64,000 bases of DNA, from NCBI GenBank assembly GCA_021397835.1, contig JAJFZO010000065.1, positions 2,055,001-2,119,000 of the forward strand. Reading direction: 5' to 3'. The position numbers were made by a program, and so were the translations under genes. Below the pieces are notes generated by a model. It saw only the letters and a list, made by a program, of their open reading frames with translations, was not told the DNA's origin and made no database searches. Positions 24,602 to 37,395 of the stretch are shown piece by piece. Within the stretch, counting starts at the first letter, position 1; every line of letters starts with the position of its first letter. This DNA comes from Moringa oleifera. Lineage: Eukaryota > Streptophyta > Magnoliopsida > Brassicales > Moringaceae.

Positions 24602-26269
24602 ATGAAAGGATATCAATTCAAATCCTGGATTTTTGAATTGAGAGAAATATTAAGAGAGATCAAGAATTCTCACTATTTCTTAGATTCGTGGACCCAATTC
24701 AATTCAGTGGGATCTTTCATTCACATTTTTTACCACCAAGAACATTTTATAAAACTCTTGGACCCTCGAATTTGGAGTATACTACTTTCATGCAATTCAC
24801 AGGGTTCAACAAGCAATCGATATTTTACGATCAAGGGTGTAGTGCTATTTGTAGTAGCGGTCCTTATATATCGTATTAACAATCGAAATATGGTCAAAAG
24901 AAAAAATCTCTATTTGATAGGGCTTTTTCCTATACCTATGAATTTCATTGGATCCAAAAATGATACATTAGAAGAATCTTTTGGGTCTTCCAATATCAAT
25001 AGGTTGATTGTTTCACTCCTGTAGCTTCCAAAAGGAAAAAAGATCTTTGAGAGCTGTTTCCTGGATCTGAAAGAGAGTACTTGGGTTCTTCCAATAACTA
25101 AAAAGTGTATCATGCCTGAATCTAACTGGAGTTCGCGGTGGTGAAGGAACTGGATCAGAAAAAAGAGGGATTCTAGTTGTAAGATATCTAATGAAACCAT
25201 CGTTGGAATTGATATCTTATTCAAAGAGAAAGATATCAAATATCTGAAGTTTCTTTTTGTATATTATATGGATGATCCGATCCGCAGGGGCCATGATTGG
25301 GAATTATTTGATCGTCTTTCTCCGAGTAAGAGGCAAAACATAATCAACTTGAATTCGGGGACAACTATTCAAAATCTTAGTGAAAGATGGGATTTGTTAT
25401 CTCATGTTTGCTTTTCATAAAAAAAAAAAAAAAAGCCAATTGAAATGGAGGGTTTTTTCAAACAACAAGGAGCTGGGTCAACTATTCAACCAAATGATAT
25501 CGAGCATGTTTCCCATCTTTTCTCGAGAAACAAGTGGGCTATTTCTTTGCAAAATTGTGCTCAATTTCATATGTGGCAATTTCACCAAGATCTCTTTGTT
25601 AGTTGGGGGAAGAATCCGCATGAATTCTATTTTTTGAGGAACATATCGAGAAGAATGGGATTTGGTTAGACAATGTATGGTTGGTAAACAAGGATCGATT
25701 TTTTATCAAGGTACGAAATGTATCGTCAAATATTCAATATGATTCCACAAGATCTAGTTTCGTTCAAGTAACGGATTCTAGCCAATTGAAATGATCTTCT
25801 GATCAATTTAGAGATCATTTTGATTCCATTAGTAATGAGGTTCCAGAATATCACATATTGATCAATCAAAGAGAGATTCAACAATTAAAAGAAATATCGA
25901 TTCTTTAGGATCCTTCCTTTCTTCAAACAGAACGAACAGAAATAGAATCAGACCAATTCCCTGAATGCCTTTTTGGATATTCCTCAATTCCCCGGCTATT
26001 CACAGAACATGAGAAGAGGATGAATAATCATCTACTTCCGAAAGAGATCGAAGAATTTCTTAGGAATCCTACAAGACCGATTCGTTCTTTTTTCTCTAAC
26101 AGATGGTTAGAACTTCATATAGGTTCAAATCCTACTAAGAGGTCCACTAGGGATTAGAAATTGTTGAAGAAAGAATAAGATGTTTCTTTTGTCGCTTCTA
26201 GGCAATTGAAAAATAAAGAAATAATTAATATATTCAAGATAATCACGTATTTACAAAAAATACCGTTTA
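24602..26269 (+). pseudogene. ycf2: ycf2 5' fragment
   Basis: This is the first quarter of ycf2, the large inverted-repeat gene for an AAA-type membrane protein of the plastid import motor complex. ATG 24602 opens [20 protein letters not shown] and runs 140 codons to a TAG at 25022-25024. Further segments (DVISLEDP-type and [20 protein letters not shown] at 25445-25669) lie in shifted frames. Similarity ends near 26269 inside an IFKIITYLQ segment, where ndhK DNA begins. The 3' part of ycf2 elsewhere (47630-~52180) comes from a different block. Confidence 0.92.
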
Positions 26270-26323
26270 AACCCAAGTATGTTATTGCTATGAGCATGTA
26301 CAATTACAGGAGGGATGTTCAGT
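26270..26323 (+). repeat. 54-base inverted ndhK piece (fold-back)
   Basis: This short stretch reads on the + strand as ndhK codons PKYVIAM, then (after a 2-base loss) [10 protein letters not shown]. It is the inverted counterpart of about 26595-26650, which lies in the neighbouring ndhK on the opposite strand. The right edge shares the 7-mer ttcagta with the following ndhK C-terminal DNA, so the two pieces join at microhomology in opposite orientation. Confidence 0.8.
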
Positions 26324-26944
26324 AAGGGTCTCTGAAGTGGATGATGGTTGATAAAGTAATTCTTGATCATAATTTCCAGTATGCATACTGTGTGCAAAAA
26401 TAAACTTGTGATTGGTAGTAAAACACCGATTCTCCTATTAAGATCGAATTCTATCTTCATAGATTTCTCGAGATACTTTCTTATGAAGTTTTGTTATAGC
26501 ATCTATAACTGCCTCTAGTTTAGGTGGACAGCCTGGCAAATAGACATCCACAAGAATTAGCTTGTCAACTCCCTGAGTAGTACTACAAGAATCGGTACTG
26601 AACATCCCTTCTGTAATTGTACATGCTCCCATAGCAATAACCTACTTTGGTTCAGGCATTTGTCCATATAATCTCACTAAAGAAGGAGCCATTTTCATTG
26701 TTACTATGCCGGTTATTAAAATTAAGTTCGTTTGTCTAGGACTCGATCTTGGTACCAATCCATAACGATCAAAGTCGAATTGTGAGCCTATTAATGAGGC
26801 AAATTCAATGAAGCAACAACTGGTACCATAAAGAAACGGCCATAAACTGGAAAGTCTTGACCAATTTGAAAGATTGTTTAATGTAGTTGAAATAACTGAA
26901 TTTTGGGTTGTTCGATCAACTAAGGTAAACTCAATGGAATTCAT
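26317..26944 (-). pseudogene. ndhK: ndhK (copy C), 3' truncated and broken
   Basis: This is a plastid NDH complex subunit that carries an iron-sulphur cluster. ATG 26942-26944 opens [19 protein letters not shown] and keeps [19 protein letters not shown] with the Cys pair. TAG replaces Tyr in PEPKYVIAM at 26642-26644. The frame resumes as [20 protein letters not shown] to 26438, with the cluster-region [12 protein letters not shown]. The last 15 or so codons are cut off by the fold-back junction. Copy D (58930-59607) is complete at this end. Confidence 0.93.
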
Positions 26945-27017
26945 AATTGTCTTATTGTTCTTAATGTTTTTTTTTTCACTTTTTTCTTCTTATTGTTATT
27001 GTCTGAATATTTAGGAA

Positions 27018-27380
27018 CTAAGACCATTCCAATGCTCCTTTTCGCCATGTATAAACTGAACCAACAATTAGGATAAACACAAAAATGAAAGCTTCCATAA
27101 AAACAGATACCCCCAATACATCGAAACTCATTGCCCATGGATAAAGAAAAACTATTTCAACATCAAAAACAACAAAAAATAGAACAAATATATAATAACG
27201 AATTCAAAATTGTAACCAAGCATCGCCCATTGGTTCTATACCCGATTCATAACTAGAGAGTTTCTCTGGACCTTCGCTAATTGGAGCTAAAACTCCAAAA
27301 ATTAGAAATGCCAAAATAGGAATAGCACTTGATATTATTTGAAATGCCCATAAAATATCATATTCGTAAAGCAGAAACAT
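27018..27380 (-). pseudogene. ndhC: ndhC (copy C), premature TGA
   Basis: This is a hydrophobic plastid NDH subunit of 120 residues. Start ATG 27378-27380, natural stop 27018-27020 and the exact length of 363 nt are preserved. CGA became TGA at 27204-27206, in the WLQFRIRYYM motif. The upstream part encodes [29 protein letters not shown]. In copy D the same codon is CAA. A 25-codon in-frame extension upstream of the native ATG exists in both copies and is probably spacer. Confidence 0.94.
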
Positions 27381-28671
27381 AGACGAACTCCTATGAATGT
27401 GGAAAATATACCAGATTAGTCGATTTGAATTGGAATTGATTGTCAAGTCATACATAACTGTTTTGTAAAAACAAAAATTGAGTTTGATCGAATCGTCTAG
27501 TTTCGTTTGTTTGTTGTGGTACATGTCTCTTTTTAAGATTTATTGATTGGAATCCTATTTTATTTTCATTACTCTTATTTTTCGATATAGTATAAATAAA
27601 TATAGATTTCTCTTATACAAAAAAAATCAAACTTTCTTGCTTTCAACTCGCTTCATATTTTTTTAAATAAAATAATAAAATACGGTGAAAATTCTAAACT
27701 AAATAGAATTCTCATTTTTTTTAAAATTCTAATATGTATTAGAGTATTAAAAATTAAAAAATCTTAAATTAAAATTAAAAATTTTAAATCGATTTATTAT
27801 TTTATGTTGAATATTATTATCTTTCATTATTTTTATTTTATTATTACGTTCATTTTTATTTATATTATATTATATTATATTAATATTATTATATTAATTA
27901 TATTAATAATATTATTATATTTATATTAATAATATTATTTTAATATTAATTATTAATTATTTTTAATTTTAAAATTATTAAATAATAAATAAATTTTTTA
28001 TTATTTATATTTATATTATAAAAATAAAATATTATGTTATTTATGTTATGTTTATGAATTTTTTTTTATGAAAATCTCTTCGTTTTTCAAACTCTACCGG
28101 GTCCACAAATGCAATAAGGCCTTCCTAGATCCATGTGACTTACTATTAGATTCGATTGGGTTTGAGTTACGTTTGAGTTTTTATCTTTAACTGGGTTTAT
28201 GTCATAATTTTGAAACCACAAATTCAAAAAGATTTGGTAGGTATACAAAAAAAAGAAGTATCACTAATTCTTTGATTGTAGACAATAAAAGAGAAAATTT
28301 CATAGATAATCAATCCGCCTACGAAGATTAATGAAGAAAAATTACTTTGTTTTGGTTAATCCGATATTAGAAAGAGATATATAATGATTGGATCCATTGA
28401 AATGAAATGCACTTTTGTTTTCAGTTTTGCTCTGAACGATCCCCATGTGAGCAGGCTTATGGGAATGATTTTATTTCAATAAACCAAGTAAGCGGAAGGG
28501 ACCTGTTCCAAACAAGAAAGAATACAATAATGAGGAAAAAATTATACAATTTTTTGTATTTGAATATTATTTATAATATTATTTATTTAATTTATAATAT
28601 TATTTATTTATAATATAAATAATATTATATCTATGATTTATAAATAAATAATAAAATAATATAGGTGTAGG
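27381..28671. other. ndhC-trnV spacer, copy C
   Basis: This is a long, extremely AT-rich plastid spacer. The stretch 27700-28075 consists of tta/ata-type low-complexity sequence, and 28550-28670 of tat/ttta repeats. No gene is seen. Copy D keeps the left part (60041-60933) and lacks the rest. Confidence 0.75.
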
Positions 28672-29360
28672 GAGGGCTATACAGATTCGAACCGTCGACT
28701 TTCTCAGTAAAAAAGATCAAATTGATTATTATCAAAATGCTTCGAACTCTTTCAAAGACCAAACATGCATTTTTTTTTTTTTTTTGCATTGGGCTCTTTC
28801 ATTAATTGATATTTATATCAATTAGTCTACCATATCTTTTTCTTAACATAAAGAAAAAAAAATGGCTCCACGTGCTCTGATTCATTATTTGAGTCCTAAT
28901 ACAATACAAGAGCACTACCAAAGTGCTTCAAAGAAGGGTTATCTTGATGTAGGTTTGCTTCTGGCCTAGATCAACCTAAGTTAAATGGAGTCTCTATCAT
29001 CCTGATTAAAAAATCTAACATGACGCCTCAGATACCTTAAGGTTCATAGTCATAGAATGAAAAGAGAATTTTTGAAGTCCTTATACTCATTATGCCTAGC
29101 ATTGAATAGACTGGGTATTCACCCAATCAATATCTCAAATCAATGATGGATTCTATTTGGCTCCCACCTAAAAGGGCACCAAAATCGAACCGAACCATTT
29201 GTTAGGCTATTGTTCTCTTGTTCCTGAAAAGTCATGGAGTAAGACATTGATTTCTCAATAAGATAAGATTAACCAATTCGTTTGATTGCATGATGGACTC
29301 CTCTAAAACACATTGGCGCACGTGTAAACGAGTTGCTCTACCTAACTGAGCTATAGCCCT
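28672..29360 (-). tRNA. trnV-UAC: tRNA-Val(UAC) with group II intron, copy C
   Basis: The 5' exon is at 29322-29360 (anticodon TAC within gtttacac on the minus strand). The 3' exon is at 28672-28706, with an intron of about 615 nt between. The 3' exon carries changes in the T arm (gaaccgtcgac on the + strand instead of GAACCGTAGAC). Copy D retains only the 5' exon side. Confidence 0.85.
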
Positions 29361-29545
29361 TATGTTCATGATACACATTTTATCTTATCATATTATGTAG
29401 ATAATTTCTTGTCAAGATGAATATTACATGATCCAATATCATATCTTTTTGATCTGTTTGATTGGTATTGCTTATAGGTAATATTGGATTTGTAATCCAT
29501 CGATGTGATAGGTGTCCTTTTTGTTTCTCTTTACGATGATACGTG

Positions 29546-29618
29546 AGCTACTTAACTCAATGGTTAGAGTATTACTTTCATACGGTGTGAGTCATTGGTT
29601 CAAATCCAATAGTAGGTA
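29546..29618 (+). tRNA. trnM-CAU: tRNA-Met(CAU), elongator, copy C
   Basis: The 73-nt gene matches plastid trnM-CAU with the CAT anticodon (ttcatacgg). It has an agcta instead of ACCTA 5' end and changes in the variable region. It lies between trnV-UAC and atpE. Confidence 0.9.
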
Positions 29619-29860
29619 GAACTTAGTAGACACTATTGACCACAGTGTCAAATAAGTTTTTCTACCCACCTTCTTTTTTCTTATTGATTTTGTATCTTTT
29701 CTATCCTATTTTTATTTTTAATTTTAAATTTTTTTCTTATATCAGAATCTGATTCCACTTGATTGTATTCAAGTGGTAGAAAATTGAAATTAGGTCTATA
29801 AACAGAACTTATCTTTATTTTATACAAAAGTTCTTTTGATTATTTGGGCGTACTAACTAG

Positions 29861-30262
29861 TTACGAAATCGCATTAATAGTCTTGACTCATGTCCGAGCT
29901 CATTTGAGAGCTAGATTTGCCTCAATTGTTTGTCTCTTGCCTTCAGCTTTCCTTAAATTAACTTTCGCTATTTCAAGAGTTTACTGAGCTTCTTATGGAT
30001 CAATGTCACTACTCTTCTCTGCATCATTTACTAAAATAGTGATTTCATTATTACCTATTCTAGCAAAACCACCCATCAGAGCCATCGTTAACCATTGGTC
30101 ATTAAGGCGTATTCTCAAAATACCTATATCTACAGGTATGGCAATAGGCGCATGATTTGCTAGCACGCCAATTTGTCCACTATTAGTAGATAAAATGATT
30201 TCTTTTACTTCTAAATCCAAACCAATTTGATTAGGAGTCAGTACACAAAGATTTGAGGTCAT
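29861..30262 (-). pseudogene. atpE: atpE (copy C), two nonsense codons
   Basis: This is the epsilon subunit of the chloroplast F1-ATPase. Start 30260-30262, natural stop 29861-29863 and length 402 nt are exact. The frame is open for 89 codons ([24 protein letters not shown], then [21 protein letters not shown]) to TAA at 29993-29995, replacing Gln after DIDP. A TGA at 29888-29890 (Arg codon near the C-terminus) is also present in copy D. The start overlaps the atpB stop by 3 bases (ATGA), the normal coupling of this pair. Confidence 0.94.
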
Positions 30263-30663
30263 TTCTTCAATTTGCTCTCTATTTTTAAGTTCGTAGCCTT
30301 CGCTGTAGCTTCATTGATGTTACCTACTAAGTTAAAGGCTCGTTCAGGAAGACTGTCTAATTCTTTAGAAAGGATCAATTTAAACCCTCTAATAGTTTCT
30401 GCTAGACCGACATATTTCCTCGAAGAACCAGTAAATACTTCTGCTACGAAAAAGGGTTATGATAAGAAATGCTCAATTTTTCACACTCTTGCTACGGTTA
30501 AGTGATCCTTTTTGGATAATTCGTCCAACCCTAGGATAGCTATAATGTCCTGAAGTTCTTTGTAACGTTGCAAAGTTTGCTTAACTCTTTGCGCAGTTTC
30601 ATAAGGTTCCTCACCAACGATCCGAGGTTGGAGCATAGTTGACGTTGAGTCTAAAGGATCTAA
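30259..30663 (-). pseudogene. atpB: atpB 3' end (copy C)
   Basis: This is the C-terminal part of the F1-ATPase beta subunit, from about [24 protein letters not shown] to the stop overlapping atpE. Frames are broken near 30480: open pieces are 30481-30663 and a shifted part below. At 30663 the sequence changes to rpoC2 in the opposite direction. Copy D (62104-63599) holds the full gene length. Confidence 0.92.
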
Positions 30664-33552
30664 AGTGATTGCTGAGATTCGCACGAGAACATACACTTTT
30701 AATTTTAAAGAGATGGTTCAAAAACATATTTATTTTGACTCAGAGGGAGAAATGCATTGGAGTACCGATGTGTACCATGCACCTGAATTTACATATAGTA
30801 ATGTTCATCTCTTGCCAAAAACAAGCCATTTATGAATATTATCAAGAGGTTCATGTAGATATAGTTTAGTTCCTTTTTTGCTCTACAAGGATCAAGATCA
30901 AATGAACATTCATTATCTTTTTGTCGAACAAAGGCATATTTCTAGCCTCTCAGTGAATAATGATCAAGTGAGACACAAATTCTTTAGTTTAGATTTTTCT
31001 AATAAAAAAAATGTGAGATTCCTGATTATTCAGAATTTAATCGAATCATAGGTACTGGTCATTGTAATCTCATAAATTTAGCTATTCTTCATGAGAATTC
31101 AAATTTATTAGCAAAGAGGCAAAGAAATTGATTTATCATTCCATTCCAATCGATTCAAGAACAAGAGAAAGAACTAATGCCACGTTCAAGTATCTCGATT
31201 GAAATACCCATAAATGGTATTTTCTATGGAAATAGTATTCTTGCTTTTTTCAATGATCGTCGATACAGAAGAAAGAGTTTAGAAATTCTTAAATATGGGA
31301 CTAGAAGGGCGCATTCAATCGTCAAAATAGAGGATGTGATTGAGCATTGAGGAGTCAAAAAATTTAAGACAAAATACCAAATGAAGGTAGATTGATTTTT
31401 TTCATTCCCGAGGAACTGCATATTTTACCTGAATCTTCTTCCATAATGGTAGTATCATTGGAGTAGATACACGAATCACTTTAAATACAAGAAGTCAAGT
31501 AGGTGGATTGGTCCAAGTGAAGAGAAAAAAAAATTATTGAACTTAAAATATTTTCTAGAGATATCCATTTTTCGAGAAAGACAGATAAGATATCCCAACA
31601 CAATGGCATCTTGACATCTCCAAGTAGGTGAAAAACAAACTCTAAGGAATAAAAAAAAATTGAAAATTCGGATCTATGTCCAACGGATCACGCCTACCAA
31701 GAAAAAGTATTTTGTTTTGGTGCGACTCGTAGCCACATATGAGATAGTGGACGATACAAATTTAGCAACACTCTTTCCACATGATATATTTCGAGAAAAG
31801 GATAATATGCAATTTCGAGTTGTCAATTATATCCTTTATGGAAATGGAAAACTAGCTCCAGGAATTTCTGACACAAGTATTCAATTGGTTCGAACTTGTT
31901 TAGTCTTGAATTGGGACCAAGACAACAAAAGTTCTTCCGTTGAAGAGGTCCATACTTTCTTTGTTGAAGTGAGTATAAATGGACCGATTTGAGATTTCCT
32001 AAGAATCAACTTAGTGAAATCCCATATTTCGTATATCAGAAAAAGGAACGATCCATCAGGTTCAGGATTGATCTCTCATAATGGGTCAGATCGCATCAAT
32101 CCGTTTTATTCCAAGGCAAGGATTCAACAATCACTTAGCCAAAATCATGAAACTATTCATATGTTGTTGAATAGAAATAAAGAATGCCAATCTTTGATAA
32201 TTTTTTCATCATCTAATTATTTTCGAATGGGTCCATTCAATCACGTAAAATATCACAATGTGATAAAAGGATCAATTAAAATTAAAAAGAATCTTCTAAT
32301 TTTAATTAGAAATTCGTTGGGCCCTTTAGGAACAATCATTCAAATTATGAAATCTTTATTTATTTTACCGTTTAATAACTTATAATCAGATCTCGATAAC
32401 AAAATATTTTTAATTTGATAATTTAAAACATATTTTTCAAGTAATTAAATATTACTTAATGGATGAAAATGGGAGGATTTATAATCCCCATCGATGCAGT
32501 AACATCGTTTTGAATCCATTCAATTTGAATTGGTTTCTCCTTCAAAATTATCATCATAATTATTGTCAAGAAACATCCATAATAATTAGTCTTGGGCAAT
32601 TTATTTGTGAAAATGGATGTATAGCCAAAAACGAACCGCACCTAAAATCGGGTCAAATTTTAATTTTTCAAATTGATTTTGTAGTAATAAGATCAGCTAA
32701 GCCTTATTTGGCTACTCCAAGAGCAACAGTTCATGGGAATTATGGAGAAATCCTTTACGAAGGAGATACGTTAGTTGCATTTATATATGAAAAATTGAGA
32801 TCTGGTGATATAACATAAGGTCTTCCAAAAGTTGAACAAGTGCTAGAAGTACATTCAATTGATTCAATATCGATGAACCTAGAAAAGAGAGTTGAGGGTT
32901 GGAACAAGCGTATAACACGAATTCTTGGAATTCCTTGGGGATTCTTGATTGGTGCTGAGCTAACTATAGTGCAAAATCATATCTCTTTGGTTAATAAGAT
33001 CCAAAAGGTTTATCGATCCCAGGGGGTGTAGATCCATAATAAGCACATAGAAATTATTGTATGTCAAATAACATCAAAAGTCTTGGTTTCAGAAGAGGGA
33101 ATGTCTAATATTTTTTTTACATGGAGAACTAATTGGATTGTTACGAGCAGAATAAACAGGACGTGCTTTAGAAGAAGCGATATGTGATCGAGCCATCTTA
33201 TTAAGAATAACGAGAGCATCTTTGAATACTCAAAGTTTTATATCTTAAGCAAGTTTTCAAGAAATCGCTCGAGTTTTAGCAAAAGTTGCTCTCTGGGGTT
33301 GTATCAATTGGTTAAAAGGCCTGAAAGAGAACATTATTATAGGGGGACAATCCCCATGGGTATTGGATTCCAAGGATTAGTGCACTGTTCAAGACTCAGC
33401 ATTCTTTTGGAAACAAAAAATAGAATTTATATTTATTCGAGGGGGAAATGAGAGATATTTTCTTCCACCATAGAGAATTATTTGACTCTTGCATCGCAAA
33501 GAATTTACATAATACATCCAGATGATCTTTTATAGGATTTAATGATCCCTAA
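30664..33552 (+). pseudogene. rpoC2: rpoC2 3' part (copy B), multiply broken
   Basis: This is the C-terminal roughly 960 codons of the plastid RNA polymerase beta'' subunit. Similarity begins with [13 protein letters not shown] at the atpB junction. It passes through [71 protein letters not shown] and [28 protein letters not shown] segments, and ends at the natural TAA 33550-33552. Many nonsense codons and indels are present. rps2 and atpI follow in native order. Copy A contains an overlapping shorter section. Confidence 0.93.
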
Positions 33553-33778
33553 GAGTGGATTCATGTTTTTAACTTAACTATTTGTTATTTGCTATAGTCA
33601 TTTGATTTGTTAATTTGTTAACAGTAATAAAGATAATAAAGAATAGAAAGTAATGGCTTGGATCATGTATAAATGGCCAATCTTCGGTAGAAGAGAAGGT
33701 TCCATCGGAACAATTATTTATTTCAGGGTACCTCCTTTCTCTTTTTTTTTTTTAAAAAAAGAGGAAGTGTGAGGAGAA

Positions 33779-34487
33779 ATGGCAAAAAGATATTGGAATA
33801 TCAATTTGGAAGAGATTATGGAAGCAGGAGTTCATTTTGATCATGGTACTAAAAAATGGAATCCCAGAATGGCACCTTATATCTCGCAAAGCGTAAAGGT
33901 ATTCATATTACAAATCTGACTAAAATTGCTTATTTTTTATCAGAAGCTTATGATTTAGTATTTGATGCAGCAAGTTGGGGAAAACAATTCTTAATTGTTA
34001 AGACCAAAATAAAGCAGCTAAGTTAATGGCGCGGGTTACAATATGGGCTCGGTGTCATTGTGCTAATAAAAAATGGCTCGGTGGTATTTTAACAAATTGG
34101 TCCACTACAGAAACGAGACTTCATAAGTTTAAAGACTTGAGAATGGAACAAAAGACAAAGAGGCTCAACTGTCTTTCGAAAAGAGATGCAGTTGTGTTGA
34201 AGAGATAATTATCTCACTTGCAAACATATCTAGGCAGGATTAAATACATGACGAGGTTGCCTCATATTGTAATCATCATCGATCAGCAAGAAGAATATAC
34301 GACTCTTTGAGAATATATCACTTTGGGAATTCCAACAATTTCTTTAATCGATACAAATTGTGATCCCGATCTCGTAGATATTTCAATTCCAGCAAATGAT
34401 AACGCTATAGCTTCAATTCGATTAATTCTTAACAAATTAGTATTCACGATTTGTGAGGGTCGTTCTAGCTATATACAAAATCCATGA
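33779..34487 (+). pseudogene. rps2: rps2, frameshifted
   Basis: This is small-subunit ribosomal protein S2. ATG 33779-33781 opens [36 protein letters not shown]. An inserted C then shifts the frame and gives TAA. The central part [26 protein letters not shown] is open at 34026-34208, and the natural TGA is at 34485-34487. It totals 709 nt against about 711. It lies between rpoC2 and atpI as in the plastid rpoB-atp region. It is present once only, because copy A lost it. Confidence 0.92.
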
Positions 34488-34506
34488 TTAATAATGAGAT
34501 AAATTT

Positions 34507-34517
34507 GGGGGGGGGGG
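34507..34517 (+). repeat. G11 homopolymer
   Basis: Eleven consecutive G residues lie 20 bases after the rps2 stop. C/G runs of this length are rarer than A/T runs in plastid spacers. A slippage site is likely. Confidence 0.85.
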
Positions 34518-34712
34518 AGACTCCTTAGATTTATGGAATCGGTTAGTACTCTTGAACCGCACAAAAGAAAAAAAGATAAAAATAACTGTGGATATTATGT
34601 GATTAGTTTAGTTGGTATCCAAAACCAAAATGTACAATTCAAGTAGGTAAGTCGAAAAAGAGAGATGTTTGAACCAAAATAATTTAAAGTTCTTATTTCT
34701 TTCAGGGGCAAT

Positions 34713-35455
34713 ATGAATGTTATATCATGTTCCATCAACGCACTAAAAGGGTTATATGATCTATCTGGTGTAGAGGTAGGCCAACATTTTTATTGGAAAA
34801 TAGGAGGTTTACAAGTCCCTGCTCAAGTACCTATTACTTCTTGGGTTGTAATTGCTATCTTATTATGTTCCACAGTTATAGCGGTTCGGGATCCACAAAC
34901 ATTCCAACTAACGGCCAAAATTTCTTCAAATATGCTCTTGAATTCATTCGAGACATGAGCAAAACTCAAATTGGAGAAGAATATGGTCCATGGGTTCTCT
35001 TTATTGGACCTATGTTTCTATTTATTTATTTTTCCTAACTGGTCAGGTGCGCTTTTACCTTGGGAAATCATACAGTTACCTCATGGGGAGTTAACCGCAC
35101 CTATGAATGATATAAATAGTACCATTGCTTTAGCTTTACTCACATCAGTAGCATATTTTTATGCGGGTCTTACCAAAAAAAGATTAGGATATTTCAGTAA
35201 ATGCATTCAACAACTCTAATTCTTTTACCCATTAACATCTTAAAAGATTTCACAAAACCCTTATCACTTATTTTTTGACTTTTCAAAAATATATTAGCTG
35301 ATGAATTAGTAGTTCTTATTCTTGTTTCTTTAGTACCTTTAGTGGTTCCTATACCTATGATGTTCCTTGGATTATTTACAAGCGGCATTCAAGCTCTTAT
35401 TTTTGCAACTTTAGCTGTGGCTTATATAGGCGAATCTATGGAGGGTCATCATTGA
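34713..35455 (+). pseudogene. atpI: atpI, frameshifted
   Basis: This is subunit a of the plastid ATP synthase, which forms the proton path with the c-ring. The frame from ATG 34713 reads [29 protein letters not shown] to codon 81. An insertion in the NPQT-IPTDGQN region shifts it, and TGA follows at 34956-34958. Later parts ([78 protein letters not shown]) are in shifted frames. The natural TGA is 35453-35455, total 743 nt against 744. It is lost from copy A. Confidence 0.93.
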
Positions 35456-36860
<1,405 letters not shown>

Positions 36861-37395
36861 TCCTATAAATCTAAAAAATCACGTATTTTTTTTCTTATTT
36901 TAGGGACAGGGACCTGCTCCTTGCTTTTTGGAATTATATCAAGATTTTACTCTTACAATTATTTATTCGTTGAGACAATAATCCATGGAAAGGACTAATT
37001 TGAGGATGAGGAATTAGCACACCGACTCACTTTCTTCCTTCCCCTTCTTATTCTTAGTCCAAAGGAAACCTTTTTTTAAGGAGTGTTGCAAAATAGAAAA
37101 GAGGTATTTTGAAATTTACATGAGACTTGGTCCCAAATTCTAACTAAATTCTAATAAGTATTATCATTATTGGTAATTTTCAATAAAAAATATATTTCTA
37201 AATAGAATAGATTTTTGACTCTGTTTAGAAATAGGGACTAGAAATAGGTAAATTGAATTTAATTATTCAATTTATATTAAATTATTAAATAAAACATTAT
37301 AAAATATAAAAAAATATAAAAATATATAGAATAGAAATAGAAAAAATAAGCGATACAATGCAAAAAAACTCTGTTCTTTTTTTTTAGGAGATTAT
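36861..37395. other. atpH-atpF spacer, copy B
   Basis: This is AT-rich intergenic plastid DNA, the counterpart of 14918-15439. No gene is seen. Confidence 0.7.

Larger units (their letters stand above)
26324..30663 (+). repeat. Direct duplication copy C (ndhK to atpB 3' end)
   Basis: This matches copy D (58981-62515) in the same orientation across ndhK, ndhC, the AT-rich spacer, trnV, trnM, atpE and the atpB 3' end. It is truncated at both ends and keeps complete trnV-UAC. Confidence 0.93.

Noticed and set aside
27700..28075. AT-rich stretch considered as an origin or matrix-attachment site
   Set aside because: The same low-complexity DNA occurs in copy D and is the ordinary ndhC-trnV spacer; nothing supports a specific function.
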